Source: Catenovulum sp052056295 (GTDB lineage Bacteria > Pseudomonadota > Gammaproteobacteria > Enterobacterales > Alteromonadaceae). Taken from it: DNA of 64,000 nucleotides. The position numbers and the translations under genes are program-made. The notes beneath the pieces were generated by a model. The model was not told where the DNA came from and searched no databases. It saw only the letters and a list, made by a program, of their open reading frames with translations. This document shows positions 18,236-24,793 of this stretch, in pieces. How positions within the stretch are numbered: the first letter of the stretch is position 1; the number at the start of each line of letters is the position of its first letter. The stretch lies in assembly GCF_052056295.1 (NCBI RefSeq), contig NZ_CP182493.1:3844001-3908000 (forward strand). Direction: 5' to 3'.

Positions 18236-19037
18236 ATATTTAGCAAATCCATCTTGCGTTATTTTTCGCTTTGTCTGTATCGCAGCTGTGCTGGCACTAA
18301 ACGCTTGTAGTTTAACGGCGGATAAGGCTGAGCAAGTTGCTGCAAACAATCAAACTGCTAACGAGCAAACGACTAGCGATAATATTTCTGCCGACTCTCC
18401 AAAACAGAGTGTAGAGTCATCGGAATTTCAACTTTCAGAACCGACAGAAACACCAGCCGCTCAAACAACCAAATCAGTAAAAACTCCTGAGCAATTCGCT
18501 GTAGAACAAGCTGCGGCCCAACAGCAGGCTGAAAAACTTGCACTGCAGCAACAGCAAATTGAAGATTTGTATAAACAAGCGTTAGACGCCATGCGAGCAC
18601 AAGATTATAAACAAGCGGAAAGTTTATTCGAACAAATACTACAGCTAAACCCTAAACAAACAGGTGTGTTAATTAACTGCGCGATAATCGCGAAAAAACA
18701 ACAAAACCTAGCTAAAGCGCAACAGCTGCTTGAGCAAGTTATAGCAGAGCAATCAAACCATGCGCACGCACAGCATTTGTTGGCAACGGTTTATCAGCAA
18801 CAAGGTATTTTTGATAAGGCAGAACAAGCCTACAAAGATGCGTTAAAAGCTGAACCAAAATTTAAACAAGCCATGCTTAATTACGCTGTGTTATTGGATT
18901 TATATCGTGGCGATTGGCAAGGCGCAAAACAATATTATCAAGCATTTTTACAGTTGGAGCCTGATAACAGGCAAGTAAAAATGTGGTTAGCTGCAGTAGA
19001 ACAAAAAGCTGCTGCGGCGCAGCAAGGGCAGGGGTAG
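18219..19037 (+). CDS. TPR lipoprotein
   Basis: 272 residues from ATG 18219, with GAGGTGGA just upstream; a TTG at 18204 is less likely. The signal ends in lipobox VLALNAC. A Gln/Thr/Ser-rich linker (to about residue 100) leads to three or four TPRs (LYKQALDAMRAQDYKQAESL, LLATVYQQQGIFDKAEQAYK, MLNYAVLLDLYRGDWQGAKQ). It overlaps the preceding large TPR lipoprotein and is followed 3 bp later by a small exported protein and then ExbB, so it is probably translated as part of the same complex. Tail-anchored TPR lipoproteins often scaffold outer-membrane complexes. Confidence 0.72.
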   Translation: MKNLTKYLANPSCVIFRFVCIAAVLALNACSLTADKAEQVAANNQTANEQTTSDNISADSPKQSVESSEFQLSEPTETPAAQTTKSVKTPEQFAVEQAAAQQQAEKLALQQQQIEDLYKQALDAMRAQDYKQAESLFEQILQLNPKQTGVLINCAIIAKKQQNLAKAQQLLEQVIAEQSNHAHAQHLLATVYQQQGIFDKAEQAYKDALKAEPKFKQAMLNYAVLLDLYRGDWQGAKQYYQAFLQLEPDNRQVKMWLAAVEQKAAAAQQGQG

Positions 19038-19040
19038 CGG

Positions 19041-19394
19041 ATGAACAATAAATTATCAATAGTCGTAAAACTGATTGCTGGCTTTATGTTGTTTGCTGTT
19101 TTCGCAAGCATTAAATCTGTATCTGCAAATCAGAACCCTGATTCAGTCGTCAGCTCCACCAGCTCGGGCAAAAAAGTTGTTATTAATAGCCAGGTAAAAG
19201 GTGAGCAAGCGCAGCCAAATGTTTTATACATAATGCCTTGGCAAAATATGACACCAAATATTCAAATCGATCAACCGAAAACACAGCTGGTGTTGCCACA
19301 ACTAACACCGGTTTATTTCAATGAATTACAAGCCTTGAGCAATCAGCCAAATGTAGCTGCTCAAGGGCAATCAAACAACGCAGCAAAGGAGTAA
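19041..19394 (+). CDS. Small exported protein of unknown function
   Basis: 117 residues. A signal peptide or N-terminal TM (about 8-30, VVKLIAGFMLFAVFASIKSV) is followed by a polar, probably extended Ser/Gln/Pro-rich chain (VLYIMPWQNMTPNIQIDQPK, LVLPQLTPVYFNELQALSNQ). No family recognised. It lies 3 bp after the TPR lipoprotein and 6 bp before ExbB, so it is likely co-translated and may connect the inner-membrane motor to the periplasmic TPR parts (inference only). Confidence 0.6.
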   Translation: MNNKLSIVVKLIAGFMLFAVFASIKSVSANQNPDSVVSSTSSGKKVVINSQVKGEQAQPNVLYIMPWQNMTPNIQIDQPKTQLVLPQLTPVYFNELQALSNQPNVAAQGQSNNAAKE

Positions 19395-19400
19395 ATAACA

Positions 19401-20048
19401 ATGTCAGCATTTGACTCTATTATTCGATTTTTACAAGAAGGTGGTCCATTTATTTATGTGATCGCCGCCGTATTGGTAACAGGTTTAGCCATTACAATTG
19501 AAAGATATTTAGTTTTATCTTCAAGCTTAAAAGCCAACCGCATTGCCATGCGTAATTTGCATCCGAGTTTAAAAGCAGGTGACTTGGAGCGTGTTAAACA
19601 ACAAGTTGCTCAGTCAGATGCGCAAGTGTCACAGGTTTTGCAAGCTGGTATTAATCGTATGGGTGAGGTTAAACGCCGTGAAGACTTAGAATACGCGATG
19701 GAAGAAACTGTGATGGAGCATATGTTCCGTTTAGAAAAGCGCACGCCTATGTTGGCAACGCTTGCAAATATAGCAACTTTATTAGGTCTGTTAGGAACAA
19801 TTATGGGCTTAATCGCTGCTTTCTCTGCGGTTGCAAATGCTGATCCTGCTGAAAAAGCGAATTTGCTGTCTTCGAGTATTTCAGTGGCTATGAATACCAC
19901 TGCATTTGGTTTAATTACGGCTATTCCGCTTATTTTCTTTCATACCAATTTGCAGAATAAGACGGCGGAAATTGAGGATATGTTGGAGATGGCTGGTATC
20001 AAGTTGTTAAATGGTTTGTCGTATAAGAAGCAAAACTCGGACGCATAA
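19401..20048 (+). CDS. MotA/TolQ/ExbB proton-channel protein
   Basis: 215 residues with the three transmembrane helices of the ExbB/TolQ family: one near 17-37 (FIYVIAAVLVTGLAITIERY) and two after the cytoplasmic loop, including TLANIATLLGLLGTIMGLIA and MNTTAFGLITAIPLIFFHTN. The conserved LxxIAxxATLLGLLGTVxGM-type segment is clear. In the family this subunit forms a pentamer around ExbD/TolR and turns proton flow into motion or force. It is followed by a 767-bp gap of repeats before the two ExbD genes. In function it corresponds to AglR of the Myxococcus motor. Confidence 0.9.
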   Translation: MSAFDSIIRFLQEGGPFIYVIAAVLVTGLAITIERYLVLSSSLKANRIAMRNLHPSLKAGDLERVKQQVAQSDAQVSQVLQAGINRMGEVKRREDLEYAMEETVMEHMFRLEKRTPMLATLANIATLLGLLGTIMGLIAAFSAVANADPAEKANLLSSSISVAMNTTAFGLITAIPLIFFHTNLQNKTAEIEDMLEMAGIKLLNGLSYKKQNSDA

Positions 20049-20077
20049 AAGCTCAGCGACTCGATTGGTTTAGTTAT

Positions 20078-20462
20078 GAGTTGTCGGCACGTTAAGCATT
20101 TGAGCGCAACTCTCGGAAAAGCTATCGCAAAAACGCTGTAAATACGTCCTTGTACGCTCGCAAACGCCATCCATGGCGATTGAAGTTTTGCTCTTAATTA
20201 TTGCTCAATTACTTAACTCGATTGTGCAACATGACAGAGTTGAGCTATGGGGTTTGGAGTTGTCGGCACGTTAAGCATTTGAGCGAAAATCTTGGAAAAG
20301 CTATCGCAAAAACGCTGTAAATACGTCTTTGTACGCTCACAAACGCCATCCATGGCGATTGAAGTTTTGCTTTTAATTATTGCTCAATTGCTTAACTCGA
20401 TCATGCTACATGACAGAGCTGAGTTATTGGGTATTGAGTTGTTGGCTGGTTAAGCGTTTTCG
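20078..20462. repeat. Tandem 179-bp intergenic hairpin repeat, array B (two and a fraction units)
   Basis: Units begin GAGTTGTCGGCACGTTAAGC at 20078 and 20257, and a third partial start GAGTTGTTGGCTGGTTAAGC at 20436; both spacings are exactly 179 bp. The core matches array A (CGCAAAAACGCTGTAAATAC, GTACGCTCxCAAACGCCATC, GAAGTTTTGCTxTTAA). The outer arms are unrelated in sequence to those of array A, but again form an inverted pair (GTTAAGCATTTGAGC with a downstream GCTCAATTACTTAAC). The array lies between exbB and the first exbD gene. Confidence 0.88.
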
Positions 20463-20570
20463 TAAGATTGTTTAACTGTGCTCTGTCAGATAATTGTTGG
20501 GTTTTATGAGTTTCGAGTTGCTGGTTGAGTTGGGTGTTTGGCAACACTGTTGGTAATTCAGGAGGTATCG

Positions 20571-20729
20571 AAGCAATAGTTTAGAGCAAAATTTCTTTTT
20601 CATGGGCGAATCAGAACCGAAGCACCGCTTCGCAGTCTGATGAGGTGGAGTCAGGGATGACGACAGGGCCTCACCTTCAGGGATGAATAGTCGCCTCTGA
20701 ATTTAGCGGTTTTGCGAAAACTATGCTTT
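20571..20729 (-). repeat. Dispersed hairpin repeat, enlarged inverted copy
   Basis: Left arm AAGCAATAGTTTAGAGCAAA and right arm CGGTTTTGCGAAAACTATGC match the family in inverted orientation. The interior is enlarged: it contains nested stems such as CGAAGC-ACC-GCTTCG and CAGACT-related pairs in place of GCCATCCATGGC. The outer ends (AAGCAATAGTTTA and AAACTATGCTT) still pair. It lies in the same exbB-exbD gap as array B; between them (20463-20570) I see nothing recognisable. Confidence 0.6.
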
Positions 20730-20771
20730 GGTACTGACGATTGCCACTGGTTCGGTAGCAGCTTCACTGAA

Positions 20772-20790
20772 TTGTGCCATATGGGCACAA
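20772..20790 (+). promoter_or_regulatory. Small hairpin before the exbD pair
   Basis: TTGTGCC and GGCACAA form a perfect 7-bp inverted repeat with a 5-base loop, 25 bp before the ATG at 20816. It could be a protein-binding site or an mRNA leader hairpin for the genes downstream of the repeat block. No clear promoter boxes are seen, so the role is uncertain. Confidence 0.3.
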
Positions 20791-20815
20791 AAGGATAAAT
20801 TGAAAAGGTTTAAAT

Positions 20816-21358
20816 ATGGCTTTTGGAAGAAGAAAACTAAAAAAGGTACGGCAAGATGCTGAGTTGGATATCACATCATTTATGAACTTAATGATAGTGC
20901 TAGTACCTGTATTGTTGTTGAGTTTAGTCTTTTCACAAATACGCATTTTAAATATTCAATTACCAGCACAAGCAGATGGTGAAAGCGAATCAGATCCTGA
21001 ACAACAAATACTAGAGCTTGTGGTCAATGAGCAAGGTTTTGTTTTGAATTACCCAAGCAATGTTATGCTTAAAGATTTTGCCAAAGAAGCTGATGGCAGT
21101 TACCCATATCAAAAGCTATCTGAGTATTTGCAAAGTTTAAAACAAACTTTCCAGCAGCAAAAAATCGAAAAATCCGACATTGTGTTGTTATTAGCTGAAA
21201 ATACTGACTACCAAACTATAGTCTCAACCATGGACACAGTGCGGTCGTTTAAAGCTGTGGTCGCGGCTAACTTAGTAGATGCTGAGTTATTTCCAAATAT
21301 CTCGTTGGGCGATGCACCAACAAGCCAATTGGCTGAGCCAACTACAGAGGAGCTGTAA
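20816..21358 (+). CDS. ExbD/TolR-family protein, first copy (Asn at the proton-site position)
   Basis: 180 residues: a short basic cytoplasmic N-terminus, one TM (about 24-45, MIVLVPVLLLSLVFSQIRIL) and a periplasmic domain. In ExbD/TolR the membrane segment begins with a proton-carrying Asp (xNVTPxxDVMLVLL). Here the aligned stretch is LDITSFMNLMIVLV, with Asn24 at that position and an Asp six residues earlier. This subunit may therefore not carry protons like its partner. The stop is 2 bp from the next exbD start. It corresponds to one of the AglQ/AglS-type pair in Agl motors. Confidence 0.85.
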   Translation: MAFGRRKLKKVRQDAELDITSFMNLMIVLVPVLLLSLVFSQIRILNIQLPAQADGESESDPEQQILELVVNEQGFVLNYPSNVMLKDFAKEADGSYPYQKLSEYLQSLKQTFQQQKIEKSDIVLLLAENTDYQTIVSTMDTVRSFKAVVAANLVDAELFPNISLGDAPTSQLAEPTTEEL

Positions 21359-21360
21359 TT

Positions 21361-21885
21361 ATGCGTGTATCAGCAAAAGTACGTCGGCAAATTAAACACA
21401 GAAAACGCAATGCGGCAGGGGCAAAGTTAAACCTAGTTTCTTTAATGGATATATTCACCATTTTGGTGTTTTTCTTAATGGTGAATCAGTCTGAAGTTCG
21501 GGTATTACAAAATAATAAAGAGCTTACTTTACCTGCCTCGGTTGCGGAAACTTTGCCAAAAGAAAACATCACAATAACGGTTCAAGCCAATAAAATACTC
21601 GTGCATGAAAGATTAGTTTGGCAGGGCAGTGATAAACAATCGGCGTTGGCAGAGCTGGATAAAATAAAACAAAGTATTGAGCAAGAGCTTAAATTTCATT
21701 TAGATAAAAAGCAGCAATCCGGTAGTGTTAAAACACCAGAAGCCGGCTGGCCTGTGACTATTTTGGGTGATGCTAGTACCGAATATGCTTTGTTGAAAGA
21801 AGTCATGGCGATATGTGCAGAAGTCGGCTATCGAGATTTATCGCTCGCAGTTGAACAGAAATCTAAACCAGTACAGGCAAGTTAA
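21361..21885 (+). CDS. ExbD/TolR-family protein, second copy (canonical Asp)
   Basis: 174 residues: a basic N-terminus, one TM (about 30-48, IFTILVFFLMVNQSEVRV) and a periplasmic ExbD domain ending AEVGYRDLSLAVEQ, typical of the family. The segment LNLVSLMDIFTILVFF keeps the canonical Asp (residue 30), unlike the first copy. With ExbB and the preceding ExbD it should form a proton-driven motor. It lies 2 bp from the preceding gene and 11 bp from the TonB-like gene, with AAGGAGAC just before the latter. Confidence 0.88.
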   Translation: MRVSAKVRRQIKHRKRNAAGAKLNLVSLMDIFTILVFFLMVNQSEVRVLQNNKELTLPASVAETLPKENITITVQANKILVHERLVWQGSDKQSALAELDKIKQSIEQELKFHLDKKQQSGSVKTPEAGWPVTILGDASTEYALLKEVMAICAEVGYRDLSLAVEQKSKPVQAS

Positions 21886-21896
21886 GGAGACTGGTA

Positions 21897-22826
21897 ATGG
21901 CAACAGCAAGTATGCAAATGGAATCTCAATGGTTAGCCAATGGTGGTTATTCCGACAAACTGTTTAAGCAGATATTAGCAGTATTGTTTATCGGTTATTT
22001 TGTGTTAGCAGTTGGTGTACCTATTATCGAGGTACCTGAGTTAACCCGTGAACAGCAAACCCGTTTGCCGCCCCAATTGGCTAAAGTAGTACTAGATAAA
22101 AAAGTACCACCTAAACCAGAGCCTAAGCCGAAAGAAACAGTAGAAGAAAAACCACGAGAGCCAACGCCCGTTGAAAAAAAACAAGCAGCCAAAGCAGCTG
22201 CGAAAAAAGTCGCGCAGAAAGCTGGCTTAGCTGCAATGAAAGACTCGTTATTTGCACTGCGTGATGCAGTAAAAGTAGAGCAAACAAAACAGCCGCTAAA
22301 ACAAGGCAAACAAACGCAAACAGAGTTTAAGCGCGATATGTTAGATGCAGCAGCTGGCAAAAAAGCAGCGAGCATGCAGCAAGCACAAGTGGCAAAAGTG
22401 GATGCAGCCGAACAAACTGAAGCTGTGCCAAATCAACAGATGCGTTTAGCTGAAAATGAACAGTTGCAAGATTTAGGTTTATACGGCAATGATGAAGCAA
22501 ATATTGCCGAAGAAACGAGCGAAGGTGGTGAATTAGCCAGTCGTTCAGAGCAAGAGATTCGTCAAACCTTGGAAGCGCACAAAGCAAGTTTATATCAAAT
22601 ATACAACAAAGCTTTGCGTAAAAATCCTTTGTTAGCCGGCAAGGTGGTGTTTGAAATGCTGGTTACGTCCACAGGGGAAATTAGCCAAGTTTCTATTGTG
22701 AGTAGTGAGTTAAACGATGCTAAATTGGAACGACGTTTAGTGCTTAAACTACGTGGTATTCAGTTTGCTAGTAAAGAGGTTGCTGATACTGCAACTCAAT
22801 GGACCATAGAGTTTTTACCAAGCTAA
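21897..22826 (+). CDS. TonB-like energy transducer with AgmX/PglI C-terminal domain
   Basis: 309 residues: one TM near the N-terminus (about 27-45, LAVLFIGYFVLAVGVPI), a Pro/Lys/Glu-rich periplasmic linker (VPPKPEPKPKETVEEKPREP), an Ala/Gln-rich middle, and a C-terminal domain (about 215-309) with IRQTLEAHKASLYQIYNKAL and GKVVFEMLVTSTGEISQVSI. That C-terminal pattern is the AgmX/PglI domain of Myxococcus GltJ (AgmX) and GltG (PglI), related to TonB. It would carry force from the ExbB/ExbD motor to the outer membrane. AAGGAGAC lies upstream of the ATG. Last gene of the envelope locus. Confidence 0.85.
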   Translation: MATASMQMESQWLANGGYSDKLFKQILAVLFIGYFVLAVGVPIIEVPELTREQQTRLPPQLAKVVLDKKVPPKPEPKPKETVEEKPREPTPVEKKQAAKAAAKKVAQKAGLAAMKDSLFALRDAVKVEQTKQPLKQGKQTQTEFKRDMLDAAAGKKAASMQQAQVAKVDAAEQTEAVPNQQMRLAENEQLQDLGLYGNDEANIAEETSEGGELASRSEQEIRQTLEAHKASLYQIYNKALRKNPLLAGKVVFEMLVTSTGEISQVSIVSSELNDAKLERRLVLKLRGIQFASKEVADTATQWTIEFLPS

Positions 22827-22852
22827 TTAGGATAGCTAAAATAGGATATACA

Positions 22853-23653
22853 ATGACAAACAAGCAAACATCAGCAAATTTAACTCAATACGTAGTTAAT
22901 GCTTTTTCATTCGGGCCTTTTACCGGTAACCCGGCTGCTATTGTGCCACTTGAAGCTTGGCTTGATGATGAATTGATGCAACAAATTGCTGAGCAGAATA
23001 ACTTGTCTGAAACCTGCTTTTTTGTAGAAGAAGCGGGGCAATTTCATATCCGCTGGTTTACCCCTGAAACCGAAGTGAATTTGTGTGGACATGCAACACT
23101 TGCCGCGGCTTTCGTCTTGTATGAACATCTAGCTTATTCGCAACCTGTGATTAACTTCAACTCTAAATCAGGTTTGTTGCAAGTTGAAAAAAATCAGCAT
23201 GGTTATGGGCTTAATTTTCCCAACCAAAAGCCACAAGCAGTGCCAATGCACGATGATTGGTTAAATTGTTTTAACATTAAACCAATAGCCAGTTATCAAG
23301 GTGAATATTTAGTTTTAGAGTTTTCTAGCCAACAACAATTAGTTGAACTGCAACCGAATATTTTGGCTTTAACTCAGATATCAGAGCGTTTTGTTGTAGC
23401 AACAGCCAAAGGTGACGATTGTGATTATGTCTGTCGCTTTTTCGCACCACAGTGTGGTATTAATGAAGATCCAGTTACGGGCTCAGCTTATACGCATTTA
23501 ATTCCATTATGGGCAGAGCGATTAAACAAAACCCAGATGCATGCAAAACAGCTATCCAAACGTGGTGGTCAATTATTCACAGAGCTAAAAGGCGACCGCG
23601 TTATTATCAGCGGTAAAGCCTCTTTGTTTAGCAAAGGTTCAATAGCTTGCTGA
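22853..23653 (+). CDS. PhzF-family isomerase/epimerase-like protein
   Basis: 266 residues from ATG 22853, which has AGGAT 7 bp upstream; an in-frame ATG at 22799 would overlap the previous gene. Clear PhzF family features: NAFSFGPFTGNPAAIVPL near the start, QNNLSETCFFV with the catalytic-type Glu, FTPETEVNLCGHATLAAAFV, and FAPQCGINEDPVTGSAYTHL. The family has a diaminopimelate epimerase-like fold; a few members isomerise phenazine precursors, most have unknown substrates. No phenazine genes are nearby, so the substrate is unknown. It probably rides behind the envelope locus (26 bp gap) without sharing its function. Confidence 0.88.
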   Translation: MTNKQTSANLTQYVVNAFSFGPFTGNPAAIVPLEAWLDDELMQQIAEQNNLSETCFFVEEAGQFHIRWFTPETEVNLCGHATLAAAFVLYEHLAYSQPVINFNSKSGLLQVEKNQHGYGLNFPNQKPQAVPMHDDWLNCFNIKPIASYQGEYLVLEFSSQQQLVELQPNILALTQISERFVVATAKGDDCDYVCRFFAPQCGINEDPVTGSAYTHLIPLWAERLNKTQMHAKQLSKRGGQLFTELKGDRVIISGKASLFSKGSIAC

Positions 23654-23670
23654 TTTTATCTTAGTTACTA

Positions 23671-24558
23671 TTAATGCTTTTCCACGTGGTATTGGTTTTC
23701 GATACCACATTGGAAAAGATACTCTCCGATATCTATTAAGTGAAATACCTCAAGTTCTAAAATATCTAAAACCTGCTCGCTATATATCTTCCATTCAAAA
23801 TCAGCGTCCGTATTCCCTAACCATTTGTGTAGTTGCAGAATATGCTCGGCTAGTTTTAGCACTGACAAGATTTGTTTTTCATGAAAACCGCCGGTATTGA
23901 AGATAGTTTGACAGCTATGATGGTAGGCTAAAACATTGCAGACATCATGACTCAGTCCCCATGAATCGGCGATCATAAAACTTAAGAGTTCGTGAGAGGT
24001 ATTGAGATGGCTTTCTTCTAACGATGAGATATCTATTTGTTCTTGCGTATAAGCTTGTTCAATAATAGACGGGTAGTTTTTATGTTTACAGTAAATTAGT
24101 GCCATACCCGCATTGTTAAACATGCCGACTGAATATGCTTCGTCTGCAAAGTCTAAATGTAGGTGCTGGCATATTGCCATACAAGCTGCTGCAAGTTTTG
24201 CTGAAGAATCCCAAATAGCATTAATAAATGTATCTGGTTTGTTGTCACTGATGTTATACCTAAGCAAAATGCTCCGAACGAGCTGCACTATGCGCTTTGC
24301 TCCCAAAATCAAGCAAGCTTGTTGTACATTGTCTATTTGTCTGGTTAGAGCATATATGGGTGAATTAACCACTTTGAGTACAAAACCCGATATTGCTATA
24401 TCGACACTAATTAGCCGCGAAATTCGTTTAACGTCGGGTTCACTGCTATCAAGTTCATTTTGCAGAGCGAGCAATAATTCTGGGCGGGGAGGGATGTTAA
24501 AACCTTCTAATGCAAGCGATACTTTAGTTTTATCTATTGGTGGCGCCAAAACGAACAT
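23671..24558 (-). CDS. HDOD-domain protein
   Basis: 295 residues. The HDOD domain occupies about residues 18-215: PPRPELLLALQNELDSSEPD, ISRLISVDIAISGFVLKVVN, CLILGAKRIVQLVRSILLRY. It is related to HD phosphohydrolases but lacks the metal-binding HD pair, so it is expected to be a signalling scaffold rather than an enzyme. HDOD proteins often take part in chemotaxis, c-di-GMP or stress signalling. No output domain is seen and the gene stands alone. Convergent with phzF (17 bp). Confidence 0.85.
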   Translation of the reverse strand: MFVLAPPIDKTKVSLALEGFNIPPRPELLLALQNELDSSEPDVKRISRLISVDIAISGFVLKVVNSPIYALTRQIDNVQQACLILGAKRIVQLVRSILLRYNISDNKPDTFINAIWDSSAKLAAACMAICQHLHLDFADEAYSVGMFNNAGMALIYCKHKNYPSIIEQAYTQEQIDISSLEESHLNTSHELLSFMIADSWGLSHDVCNVLAYHHSCQTIFNTGGFHEKQILSVLKLAEHILQLHKWLGNTDADFEWKIYSEQVLDILELEVFHLIDIGEYLFQCGIENQYHVEKH

Positions 24559-24607
24559 CCTTATTCAAGTGTACTAAGTTGTTAATTTAATTCCTTTAAG
24601 CCTAGAT

Positions 24608-24646
24608 CAAAAAAGGCGTTATCGAAAATAAATAACGCCTTTTTTT
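24608..24646 (-). terminator. Intrinsic terminator
   Basis: AAAGGCGTTAT and ATAACGCCTTT form an 11-bp stem with a 9-base loop, flanked by A-runs on one side and T-runs on the other, so it could act in both directions. On the minus strand it lies downstream of the choice-of-anchor I gene (24793-26568) and separates it from the HDOD gene. Confidence 0.75.
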
Positions 24647-24678
24647 ACACATTTTTTGCTTTATGCACAAAGGTTGAT

Positions 24679-24793
24679 AATTAAAGGTTAAGCAATAATT
24701 TAGAGCAAAACTTCAAACGTCATGGATGACGTTTGCGAGCGTACAAGGATGTATTTACAGCGTTTTTGCGAAAATTATGCTCAACCTTTAATT
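24679..24793 (-). repeat. Dispersed hairpin repeat, inverted copy at a gene 3' end
   Basis: Conserved core in inverted orientation: TTTAGAGCAAAACTTCAAAC, GCGAGCGTACAAGGATGTAT, CAGCGTTTTTGCGAAAATTA. The inner stem reads AACGTCAT-GG-ATGACGTT, different from the GCCATCCATGGC form. The outer arms AATTAAAGGTTAAGCA and TGCTCAACCTTTAATT pair almost perfectly and are specific to this place. The right arm touches the stop codon of the 24793-26568 gene, so the hairpin forms the 3' end of that transcript ahead of the terminator at 24608. Confidence 0.8.
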
